A model generated the notes under the pieces. That model was given only the letters and a program-made list of their open reading frames with translations. It made no database searches and was not told the DNA's origin. The position numbers were made by a program, and so were the translations under genes. From Microbacterium sp. 1.5R (GTDB lineage: Bacteria > Actinomycetota > Actinomycetes > Actinomycetales > Microbacteriaceae), in contig NZ_VDRC01000001.1 in NCBI RefSeq assembly GCF_007667425.1, positions 1,518,595 to 1,582,594 on the forward strand: a DNA stretch of 64,000 nt, in the 5' to 3' direction. Below are positions 1 through 7,820 of the stretch, in pieces (positions within the stretch are counted from its first letter, which is position 1; each line of letters opens with the position of its first letter).

Positions 1-29
1 ATCCCCGATCCGTGACTACGGTCGGTGGA

Positions 30-1481
30 ATGAGCACCGCGAAGCCCACAGCATCCGACCCCGGAGTCGGCGACGACGACCAGCACCTGCGGCGAGCGCT
101 GAGCAACCGGCACATCCAGCTGCTGGCGATCGGCGGAGCCATCGGCACCGGCCTCTTCATGGGCAGCGGCAAGACGATCTCGGTCGCCGGCCCCTCGGTG
201 ATCTTCGTCTACATGATCATCGGCTTCATGCTCTTCTTCGTCATGCGGGCGATGGGCGAGCTGCTGCTGTCGAACCTCAAGTACAAGTCGTTCAGCGACT
301 TCGCCAGCGACCTGCTCGGCCCGTGGGCGGGGTTCTTCACCGGATGGACCTACTGGTTCTGCTGGGTGGTCACCGGCGTCGCCGACGTCATCGCGATCGC
401 GGGGTACACGGACGCGCTGTTCCCCGGCATCCCGCTGTGGATTCCGGGTGTTCTCGTCGTGGTGATTCTGCTCGCGCTGAACCTGCCCACCGTCGCCGCC
501 TTCGGCGAGATGGAGTTCTGGTTCGCGCTCATCAAGATCGTCGCGATCGTGGCGCTCATCGTCACAGGTCTCGTGATGATCGTCACCGGCTTCCAGCACG
601 ACGCCGGGACCGCGAGCTTCGCGAACCTGTGGAACCACGGCGGCATGTTCCCGCACGGCTTCATGGGCTTCGTCGCCGGCTTCCAGATCGCGGTGTTCGC
701 CTTCGTCGGTATCGAGCTCGTCGGCACGGCCGCGGCCGAGACCAAGGACCCCGAGCGCAACCTGCCGAAGGCGATCAACGCCATCCCCATCCGCATCCTG
801 CTGTTCTACGTCGGCGCCCTCGTGATCCTCATGGCCGTCACGCCGTGGACCGAGTACGTCGCCGGCGAGAGCCCCTTCATCGCGATGTTCGCGCTCGCCG
901 GACTCGGGATCGCCGCGACCGTGGTCAACCTCGTCGTACTCACCTCGGCGATGTCGAGCGCGAACTCCGGCATCTACTCGACCTCGCGCATGGTGTTCGG
1001 ACTCGCCAGAGACGGCGACGCCCCGCGACTGTTCGGCCGCCTGTCGAAGCGCCGAGTGCCGCAGAACGCGCTCTTCCTCTCCTGCATCCTGCTGCTCTCC
1101 GGCGTCGTTCTGCTCTACGCGGGCAAGGACATCGGCACGGCGTTCGACATGGTCACGACCGTCTCCGCCGTGTGCTTCATGTTCGTCTGGACGATTTTCC
1201 TGTTCAGCTACCTCGCCTACCGCCGCACCCGCCCCGAGAAGGCGGCGGCATCGACCTTCCGGATGCCGGGCGGCGTGTTCATGGTGTTCGTGGTGCTCGC
1301 GTTCTTCGTGTTCATCCTCTGGGCGCTGACGACGCAGCCCGACACGCTGACCGCGCTGCTCGTGACGCCGATCTGGTTCGCGCTTCTCGTGGTCGCGTGG
1401 CTGTTCGTGCGGAAGTCGCAGAACCACCTCGAGCGGCACGCCGCGCACATCGCGCATCTGCGGAGCGACTCCGCCGAGTAG
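30..1481 (+). CDS. APC-family amino-acid permease (CycA/GABA-permease type)
   Basis: Predicted cytoplasmic-membrane proton-coupled amino-acid importer of the amino acid/polyamine/organocation superfamily. The N-terminal helix carries the family signature GGAIGTGLF (about residues 35-43), and the conserved loop GIELVGTAAAETKDPERN follows near residue 228. About twelve hydrophobic segments and 483 residues fit the family. An in-frame GTG lies 18 bases upstream at 12; I prefer the ATG at 30, which follows a weak GGTGGA. The substrate cannot be read from sequence; D-serine/D-alanine/glycine or GABA are the closest relatives. It appears monocistronic: the next gene has its own good ribosome site 64 bases on. 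Confidence 0.88.
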   Translation: MSTAKPTASDPGVGDDDQHLRRALSNRHIQLLAIGGAIGTGLFMGSGKTISVAGPSVIFVYMIIGFMLFFVMRAMGELLLSNLKYKSFSDFASDLLGPWAGFFTGWTYWFCWVVTGVADVIAIAGYTDALFPGIPLWIPGVLVVVILLALNLPTVAAFGEMEFWFALIKIVAIVALIVTGLVMIVTGFQHDAGTASFANLWNHGGMFPHGFMGFVAGFQIAVFAFVGIELVGTAAAETKDPERNLPKAINAIPIRILLFYVGALVILMAVTPWTEYVAGESPFIAMFALAGLGIAATVVNLVVLTSAMSSANSGIYSTSRMVFGLARDGDAPRLFGRLSKRRVPQNALFLSCILLLSGVVLLYAGKDIGTAFDMVTTVSAVCFMFVWTIFLFSYLAYRRTRPEKAAASTFRMPGGVFMVFVVLAFFVFILWALTTQPDTLTALLVTPIWFALLVVAWLFVRKSQNHLERHAAHIAHLRSDSAE

Positions 1482-1544
1482 GGACGCGGCCGACGCACAG
1501 CACCGGGCGGATATCCTGGACGCCGCGGTCGCGGAAGGAGAGCG

Positions 1545-2474
1545 ATGTTCGACAGTCCGCTCTCGGCCTCGGCCTACGAGATCCTCGGCGTCGACCCTGA
1601 TGTCGCACACGACGAGTTGCGCCGCGCGTATCGCCTGAGGCTGCGGCAGTCGCACCCCGATACGGGCGGCGACGCGACGATCTTCATCCAGGTGCAGCGT
1701 GCGTGGGAGCTGATCGGCACCCCCGAGCTGCGTGCGGCCTACGACCGCCGCAGCGGCGTGCATCCCGGCATCCCCACGGATTCCGAGGAGTCGGGATGGC
1801 GCCCCCGTGCGGCCGCGCGCACCGACACCCGGCCGAAGGCGCGCTCGTACGGGCACCCCGGTGGGTGGCGTCGCGAGCGGTATCTGACCCTGATCCGGGA
1901 ATGGGCGGGATTCGGCGTCGAGGTGCCGGACCCCTACGACCCCGCACTCGTGCGCTCCGCCCCCCGTGAGCTGCGCCGCATGCTCGCCGACGCGCTGGCC
2001 GAGGAGGCGACCGCCCGCACCGTGAGTGCACTGGGCATGGGCTTCACGGTGTGGCACGACGTCGCGACCGGGTCGCACCCCGACGACAAGCTCGACCACG
2101 TCATCCTCAGCCCCTCTGGCCTGTACGGAGTGATGTCGGAGGACTTCGGCGGAGTGGTCGGCTTCCGCCGAGGCGAGATCACCGGCCCGAGTCTCGGCAC
2201 GCGGGCACCGGTCACCGCCGCCCTCGCCAGGATGCGTGCCGTGGCCAAGGCCGCGCGGGTGAAGTTCGGCGGGGCGATCGTCGTGCTCCCCGACGACGAC
2301 CTCGCGCAGGCGGTGACGCCGCTCGGCACCAGCCGCGGCATCCCGGTGGTGGTGGTGCGGCGCAGTGCGCTGGCGATGGTGCTGCGGCAGGGGGTTCCCG
2401 GCGCGCGGGCGATCGGCGGGAACGAGCTGTTCGACGTCCGCACGCGGCTGCAGCAGACCGTCACCTTCGTCTGA
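1545..2474 (+). CDS. J-domain protein with NERD-like C-terminal region
   Basis: The N-terminus is a clear DnaJ J-domain (residues 8-68) with the HPD tripeptide at 37-39, so it should stimulate an Hsp70 (DnaK) ATPase. The glycine-rich and zinc-finger regions of DnaJ are absent. A basic linker of about 60 residues leads to a C-terminal region where LDHVILSPSGLYGV (from about 183) resembles the core of NERD (nuclease-related) domains. The acidic/lysine catalytic signature of NERD is not evident there. An AAGGAG ribosome site sits just before the ATG. The J-domain is certain; the NERD resemblance is my reading and needs a profile search. Confidence 0.75.
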   Translation: MFDSPLSASAYEILGVDPDVAHDELRRAYRLRLRQSHPDTGGDATIFIQVQRAWELIGTPELRAAYDRRSGVHPGIPTDSEESGWRPRAAARTDTRPKARSYGHPGGWRRERYLTLIREWAGFGVEVPDPYDPALVRSAPRELRRMLADALAEEATARTVSALGMGFTVWHDVATGSHPDDKLDHVILSPSGLYGVMSEDFGGVVGFRRGEITGPSLGTRAPVTAALARMRAVAKAARVKFGGAIVVLPDDDLAQAVTPLGTSRGIPVVVVRRSALAMVLRQGVPGARAIGGNELFDVRTRLQQTVTFV

Positions 2475-2488
2475 CGGCATCCCCGCCG

Positions 2489-2551
2489 CTTTCGAATCGC
2501 TTGCATTGCGGGTTTCGGGGTCCGAGACCTGCAATGCAAGCGATTCGAAAG
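2489..2551. repeat. Long perfect inverted repeat / hairpin (TTTCGAATCGC type)
   Basis: A 21-bp perfect inverted repeat (2489-2509 and 2531-2551) extends inward to 30-bp arms (2489-2518 and 2522-2551). Only two mismatches occur, both G-T wobbles in RNA, leaving a 3-base loop. It lies 14 bases after the J-domain gene and just before the LacI promoter, with no T-run. It could terminate the upstream transcript or be a dispersed palindromic element; a related hairpin is at 20596-20660. Confidence 0.7.
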
Positions 2552-2563
2552 TCTGAGAGGCCG

Positions 2564-2607
2564 TTGACAATGCTCGTCAAACCGGTTTACCTTTGTCAAA
2601 CCGGTTC
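2564..2607 (+). promoter_or_regulatory. Promoter and paired LacI-type operators of the sugar operon
   Basis: A consensus -35 TTGACA is at 2564-2569; the -10 at correct spacing is weak (around 2587-2592). A perfect 10-bp palindrome AAACCGGTTT is at 2579-2588 and a near copy AAACCGGTTC at 2598-2607, 19 bases apart, both within a GTCAAACCGGTT context. CG-centred palindromes of this kind are typical LacI-family operators. They overlap the promoter and precede the LacI gene directly, which suggests autorepression. Confidence 0.75.
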
Positions 2608-2622
2608 ACACGAGGAGGTGGC

Positions 2623-3615
2623 ATGAGCCGCACGACCATCGCCGACGTCGCCCGCGAAGCCGGCGTCACCAAGGCCACCGTCTCGCACGCGATGAGCGGC
2701 AAGCGGCCCATCTCCGACGACACCCGCGCCAAGGTCATCGCCGCCGCCGAGAAGCTGAACTGGGTGCCGAGTCAGAGCGCCCGTGCCCTCGCGACGCAGC
2801 GCGCCAATGCGGTCGCTGTCGTGCTCGCCCGTGACCCCGAGGTCATCGCGAACGACTCGTTCTTCCCCGCCTTCATCGCCGGAGTCGAGTCGGTGCTCGC
2901 CGCGACCGAGACGGCGCTGCTGCTGCAGGTCGTGCCGGACCGGGATGCCGAGGAGCGCGCCTACCGCACCCTCAGCCACGGCCGGGCCGACGGCGCCCTG
3001 CTGCTCGATCTGCGCACCGACGACTGGCGGGTCCCGCTGCTCGAAGAGCTCCGGGTGCCCACCGTTCTCATCGGAGCCTACGAGCAGCCGACCCGCTTCT
3101 CGTGCGTGCGCACCGACGACGCCGCACCCGTGGCCGAGATCGTCGACCATCTCCGTGCCGCCGGCCACACCCGCATCGCACACGTATCGGGCCCCCTCGA
3201 CTACGTGCACTCCCGGGTGCGGGCGGATGCCTACATCGCCGCGATCGGCGACGACACCCTGCTGCGCGAGGGCGACTTCACGGCATCCAGCGGTCGCGAG
3301 CGCACCGCCGAGCTGCTGGCCCTCCCCGACCGGCCGACGGCGATCCTGTACTCGAACGACACCATGGCCATCGCCGGGCTGTCGTACGCGAGGTCGCAGG
3401 GTCTGCAGGTCCCCCGCGACCTCGCGATCTCAGGCTTCGACGACGACCACCTCTCGGCCCACCTCTCCCCCGCGCTCACGAGCGTGTCGTCGGGGGCTGC
3501 GGCGCGAGGTCGCGCAGCAGCGCGCCTGCTGCAGGCCGACATCCTCGGAGCCGACCCCCGCACCGAAGAGGTCGATTGCACCGTCGTGCGCTTCCGCGAG
3601 AGCACCGCAGGCTGA
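2623..3615 (+). CDS. LacI-family transcriptional regulator
   Basis: Typical LacI repressor of 330 residues. The N-terminal helix-turn-helix and hinge helix lie at about residues 4-55 (TIADVAREAGVTKATVSHAM), followed by a periplasmic-binding-protein-like effector domain. A strong GAGGAGG site precedes the ATG at 2623. It is the first gene of a sugar-uptake operon and follows two palindromic operators, so it most likely represses itself and the ABC/GH130 genes downstream until a mannoside-type sugar binds. The effector is inferred from neighbours only. Confidence 0.9.
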   Translation: MSRTTIADVAREAGVTKATVSHAMSGKRPISDDTRAKVIAAAEKLNWVPSQSARALATQRANAVAVVLARDPEVIANDSFFPAFIAGVESVLAATETALLLQVVPDRDAEERAYRTLSHGRADGALLLDLRTDDWRVPLLEELRVPTVLIGAYEQPTRFSCVRTDDAAPVAEIVDHLRAAGHTRIAHVSGPLDYVHSRVRADAYIAAIGDDTLLREGDFTASSGRERTAELLALPDRPTAILYSNDTMAIAGLSYARSQGLQVPRDLAISGFDDDHLSAHLSPALTSVSSGAAARGRAAARLLQADILGADPRTEEVDCTVVRFRESTAG

Positions 3616-3726
3616 CCCGTCTCCGCCAGGAGAGACCCCCGACCAGCACGACCCGAAACGGCACGACCCGACAGCACCACCCGAACCCGCACCACCGCGC
3701 TTTCGTCATACGTCAAGGAGGACACC

Positions 3727-4989
3727 ATGAAGAAGATCCGTGCAGCAGCACTGCTGGGCGTCACCGCTCTCGTCGTCACCGGCTGCTCGGCGGGCGGCGG
3801 CGGAGGCGGTTCCGCCGACGGCACCGGTCCGATCAAGATCTGGCTCTCGAACAACGAACAGGAGGTCGAGTGGGGCCAGTCGGTGGTCGACGCCTGGAAC
3901 GCCGAGCACCCCGACGAGAAGGTCACCGCTCAGGAGATCCCCGCCGGCTCGTCGTCGGAGGAGGCCATCACCGCGGCGATCACCGCCGGCACCGCCCCCT
4001 GCCTCGTCTACAACGTGGCCCCGGCAGCCGTGTCGGGCTGGGTCAAGCAGGGCGGCCTCGTGAACCTCAGCGAGATCGACGGCGCCGACGATTACATCAC
4101 CGAACGGGGTGGGGAGGTCGACTCGTACTCGACCGACGGCGCCTACTACCAGGTGCCCTGGAAGTCGAACCCCGTCATGGTCATGTACAACAAGGCACTG
4201 TTCCAGGCCGCAGGCATCGACCCCGAGAACCCGCAGATGAACACGTACGACGCGTTCCTCGACGGGTCGCGCAAGATCGTCGAGTCCGGCGTGCAGAGCG
4301 CGATCTGGCCGGCGCCGACCAGCGAGTTCTACCAGCCGTGGTTCGACTTCTACCCGCTGTACCTCGCCGAGACCGACGGCACGATGCTCGTCGAAGACGG
4401 CAAGGCCACGGTCGACTCGGATGCCGGCCGCACCGTCGCCGACTTCTGGGCGACGTTCTACGAGGAGAAGCTGTCGCCGAACGAGGCCTCGACCGACGAT
4501 GCGATGTCGGCCGGCACGACGGCCATGCAGCTCGCCGGCCCCTGGGCGATCCCCTCGTACGCCGACACGGTCGACGTGGGTTTCATGCCCGTGCCCACGA
4601 GTGACGGCCGGGAGAACCCGACCACCTTCGCCGACTCGAAGAGCGTCTCGATGTTCACCGCCTGCGAGAACCAAGGCACCGCGTGGGAGTTCCTGAAGTT
4701 CTCGACCAGCGAGGACAGCGACGGCCAGCTGCTCGAGGCCACCGGTCAGATGCCGATGCGCACCGACCTCACCGGCACCTACGCCGACTACTTCAGCGCG
4801 AACCCCGACTACGTGTCGTTCGCCGAGCAGGCGGAGGCGACGGCTGATGTGCCGAGTATCGCGAACTCGGTCGAGGCATGGCAGGCGTTCCGCGACGAGT
4901 ACTCCTCGGCCGTGATCTTCGGCAAGGAGTCGATCGACGACTTCCTCAAGAACGCCACGACGAAGATCGACGACCTCGTCGCCGAGTGA
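3727..4989 (+). CDS. Sugar ABC transporter substrate-binding lipoprotein (CUT1 type)
   Basis: Extracellular solute-binding protein family 1. A signal peptide ends in a lipobox (LVVTGC, Cys20), so it is anchored as a lipoprotein outside the membrane. Length (420 aa) and the central and C-terminal pattern match oligosaccharide-binding proteins of CUT1 importers. An AAGGAGG site precedes the start. Two permease genes follow but no ATPase, so the complex probably borrows a shared MsiK/MalK-type ATPase encoded elsewhere, as is common in actinobacteria. The likely substrate is a beta-mannoside oligosaccharide, judged from the GH130 gene. Confidence 0.9.
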   Translation: MKKIRAAALLGVTALVVTGCSAGGGGGGSADGTGPIKIWLSNNEQEVEWGQSVVDAWNAEHPDEKVTAQEIPAGSSSEEAITAAITAGTAPCLVYNVAPAAVSGWVKQGGLVNLSEIDGADDYITERGGEVDSYSTDGAYYQVPWKSNPVMVMYNKALFQAAGIDPENPQMNTYDAFLDGSRKIVESGVQSAIWPAPTSEFYQPWFDFYPLYLAETDGTMLVEDGKATVDSDAGRTVADFWATFYEEKLSPNEASTDDAMSAGTTAMQLAGPWAIPSYADTVDVGFMPVPTSDGRENPTTFADSKSVSMFTACENQGTAWEFLKFSTSEDSDGQLLEATGQMPMRTDLTGTYADYFSANPDYVSFAEQAEATADVPSIANSVEAWQAFRDEYSSAVIFGKESIDDFLKNATTKIDDLVAE

Positions 4990-5008
4990 CGTCAGGGACG
5001 TCAGGGTC

Positions 5009-5971
5009 ATGACTCTCCGAGACGACGCGGTCACGGACGTGGCCGGGGCACCTGCTGCCCCGGCCACCCCGCCGGCCAGGTCATCGCGATCGCTGCGCAC
5101 CCGCTGGTTGGGTGCACAGCCGATCGGCGGCGTGTTCGCGCTGCCGTACCTCGTGTTCGTGCTGGCGATCTTCGCCTTCCCCCTCGGCTTCGCGGTCTAC
5201 ATCGCGTTCCACGACTACTTCTTCACCGCCCCCGGCGCGGAGGTCGAGCGGCCCTTCGTCGGCTTCGACAACTTCGTGACCGTGCTCACCGACCCGCGGG
5301 TGCTCGGCGCATTCCGCAACACCCTGATCTTCCTGGTGATCAACGTTCCGCTCACCGCCGTGCTGTCGCTCGTCCTCGCCGCGGCGCTGAACACCGGCAT
5401 CCGCTGGGCCTCCGCGTACCGTGTGGCGTTCTACGTGCCGTACCTCACGGCGAGCGTCTCGCTCGTCGGCGTGTGGATGCTGCTGTTCTCGGGCAACGGC
5501 CTGATCAACACCATCCTCGGACCGCTCGCGCCGGACCCGTCGTGGCTCGTGAACAGCGGCTTGGCGATGCCGATGATCGCGCTCTACGTGACGTGGAAGC
5601 AGCTCGGCTTCTACATCCTGCTGTACCTCGCGGCGCTGCAGAACGTGCCGAAGGAGCTGTACGAATCGGCCGAGACCGACGGAGCCGGTGCTTTCGCCCG
5701 ATTCTGGAACGTCACCGTCCCCGGGGTGCGCAGCGCGACGACGCTCGTGTTGATCCTGTCGATCATCACCGGGGCGAACCTGTTCACCGAGCCGTACCTG
5801 CTCACGAACGGCGGCGGCCCCGACGGCGCCTCCACCACGCCCGTGCTGCTGATCTACCAGCTGGGGATCCAGCAGCAGAACCCCGACACCGCGGCAGCCA
5901 TCGGCATGATCCTCGTGATCCTCGTCGGGATGCTGTCGCTCATGGCCAACCGCGCGACGAGGGAGCGATGA
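5009..5971 (+). CDS. Sugar ABC transporter permease (MalF-like)
   Basis: Inner-membrane permease of a CUT1 sugar importer, 320 residues with six predicted membrane helices. The cytoplasmic EAA loop that docks the ATPase is visible near residues 218-240 (ESAETDGAGAFARFWNVTVP). It follows the binding protein by 19 bases and its stop overlaps the start of the second permease, so the two are translationally coupled. The N-terminus is Ala/Pro-rich and cytoplasmic. Confidence 0.9.
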   Translation: MTLRDDAVTDVAGAPAAPATPPARSSRSLRTRWLGAQPIGGVFALPYLVFVLAIFAFPLGFAVYIAFHDYFFTAPGAEVERPFVGFDNFVTVLTDPRVLGAFRNTLIFLVINVPLTAVLSLVLAAALNTGIRWASAYRVAFYVPYLTASVSLVGVWMLLFSGNGLINTILGPLAPDPSWLVNSGLAMPMIALYVTWKQLGFYILLYLAALQNVPKELYESAETDGAGAFARFWNVTVPGVRSATTLVLILSIITGANLFTEPYLLTNGGGPDGASTTPVLLIYQLGIQQQNPDTAAAIGMILVILVGMLSLMANRATRER

Positions 5972-6810
5972 TGACCCGCCGACGTTCACTGCCCCGCATC
6001 CTCAGCATCGTCCTGCTCACGGCCGCGGCGATCGGGTTCGCGTTCCCGTTCTACTTCATGCTGGTCGGCGCGTTCCAGGAGAGCCCGACCAACTCGCCGA
6101 GCGAACTGCTGCCCACCGGCGGCTGGACGGTCGACAACTTCATCGCCATCGACTCGCGCATCGATCTGCTCGGGTCGCTCGTGAACTCCTTGATCTTCAC
6201 CGTCGGCGTGCTGCTCGGCACGATCGTGTTCGGGCTGCTCGCGGGGTACGCGATCGCGCGGCTCGACTTCCGGGGACGCGGCGTCGTGTGGGTGCTGATG
6301 CTGCTCGTGCAGATGGTGCCGTTCCAGCTGCTGATGATCCCGCTGTATGTGCAGATCACTCGCAACTACGGCCTCGGCGACTCGTACCTCGGCATGATCC
6401 TGCCCTTCCTCATCAACACGACGGCGGTGTTCATCTTCGTGCAGTTCTTCGAGGCGCTTCCCGCCGAGATCTTCGAAGCCGCACGCATCGACGGCGCCGG
6501 CGAGATCAGGCTGCTGACCTCGGTCGCGATCCCGCTGATCCGCCCGGCGCTCGTCACGGTCGTGCTGGTGACGTTCATCGGCCCCTGGAACGAGTTCCTC
6601 TGGCCCTTCCTCATCACGAAGGATGCCGCGCTGCAGCCGCTCGCGGTGTCACTCGCCAACTACATCTCCAACGTCGCGCAGTCGACGGCGAACCCGAACG
6701 GGGCGATCCTCGCCGGGGCCACGGCACTGGCGTTCCCCGTCGTCATCCTGTTCATCGTCTTCCAGCGCTACTTCACCGCCACCGACCTCGGCGCGGCGGT
6801 CAAGGGCTGA
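5968..6810 (+). CDS. Sugar ABC transporter permease (MalG-like)
   Basis: Second permease of the CUT1 importer, 280 residues and about six helices, with the EAA loop near residues 169-190 (EAARIDGAGEIRLLTSVAIP). Two consecutive ATGs (5968 and 5971) can serve as the start; the first overlaps the upstream stop codon. A GAGGGA lies just upstream. It forms the heterodimeric channel with the preceding MalF-like protein. Confidence 0.9.
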   Translation: MMTRRRSLPRILSIVLLTAAAIGFAFPFYFMLVGAFQESPTNSPSELLPTGGWTVDNFIAIDSRIDLLGSLVNSLIFTVGVLLGTIVFGLLAGYAIARLDFRGRGVVWVLMLLVQMVPFQLLMIPLYVQITRNYGLGDSYLGMILPFLINTTAVFIFVQFFEALPAEIFEAARIDGAGEIRLLTSVAIPLIRPALVTVVLVTFIGPWNEFLWPFLITKDAALQPLAVSLANYISNVAQSTANPNGAILAGATALAFPVVILFIVFQRYFTATDLGAAVKG

Positions 6811-6842
6811 CGCCCGGATCCGCGCCGCCAGAAAGGACACCC

Positions 6843-7820
6843 ATGTTCACCGGAGCCTCCTTCCCCCTCGGTCCGTTCACGCCCTACGAGGGCAACCCGA
6901 TCCTTCGGCCGAGAGGCGACAGCTGGGAGTCGGGCAACCTGTACAACCCTGCGGCGCTCGTCGACGGCGATGAGGTCGTGCTGCTCTACCGCGCGCATGC
7001 CGACGACATCGTGTCGCACATCGGCATCGCGCGGTCGAGCGACGGCGTGCACTTCACCCGCGAGGACGCGCCGATCCTCTCCCCCTCCGAACCGTACGAG
7101 ACGCACGGCTGCGAGGATCCGCGCATCGCGCTCATCGACGGCACGTACTACCTCACCTATACGGGATGGGACCTCCGCAGCGCGCAGCTGTGCCTGGCGA
7201 CGTCGACCGATCTGCGCACCTGGACCAAGCACGGTCCGCTCTTCGACGACTTCGACACCTTCAAGACCATGGACCCCCGGGGCTTCAACTGGTCGAAGGC
7301 CGGGGTCATCGTGCCGCAGAGGATGCACGGCAAGTGGTGGATGTACTTCGGCGAGGGCGGCATCTACTGGGCGACGAGCGACGATCTCATCCACTGGACA
7401 CCGGGTACGCCGGACACCGAGCCGATGTACACGCCCACTGCCGGCACGTGGGACGAAGCGCTGGTCGAGATCGGCACCTCGCCCGTCGTCACCGACAACG
7501 GTCTGCTCGTGATGCTCACGAACGGCGCGACCCGCACCGTGCACGACGACGGCACGGTCGACGTCGACTACCGCTGCGGGCAGATCGCGATCGATCCGGA
7601 CGAGCCCACGAAGGTCATCGCTCGTCTGCAGGAGCCGTGGCTGCGCCCGCAGACCTTCGAGGACCTCAACGGACTCGTCTCGAACGTCACGTTCGTCGAG
7701 GGACTCGTGAAGTTCCACGGGAAGTGGTTCGCGTACTACGGCCAGTCCGACACGACTCTCGCCGTCGCGATCCACGACCCGGCGCAGCCGTGGGGTCGGA
7801 CCCTCAGGGAGGAGTCATGA
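6843..7820 (+). CDS. Glycoside hydrolase/phosphorylase family 130
   Basis: Five-bladed beta-propeller enzyme of 325 residues in family GH130, whose members phosphorolyse or hydrolyse beta-1,4- or beta-1,2-mannosides. The N-terminal NPILRP motif and the GCEDPR motif (near residues 89-94; this Asp is the catalytic acid in the family) are clear. No signal peptide is seen, so it acts in the cytoplasm on sugar brought in by the adjacent importer. Its stop overlaps the next start by 4 bases. Exact linkage specificity, and phosphorylase versus hydrolase, cannot be decided here. Confidence 0.85.
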   Translation: MFTGASFPLGPFTPYEGNPILRPRGDSWESGNLYNPAALVDGDEVVLLYRAHADDIVSHIGIARSSDGVHFTREDAPILSPSEPYETHGCEDPRIALIDGTYYLTYTGWDLRSAQLCLATSTDLRTWTKHGPLFDDFDTFKTMDPRGFNWSKAGVIVPQRMHGKWWMYFGEGGIYWATSDDLIHWTPGTPDTEPMYTPTAGTWDEALVEIGTSPVVTDNGLLVMLTNGATRTVHDDGTVDVDYRCGQIAIDPDEPTKVIARLQEPWLRPQTFEDLNGLVSNVTFVEGLVKFHGKWFAYYGQSDTTLAVAIHDPAQPWGRTLREES

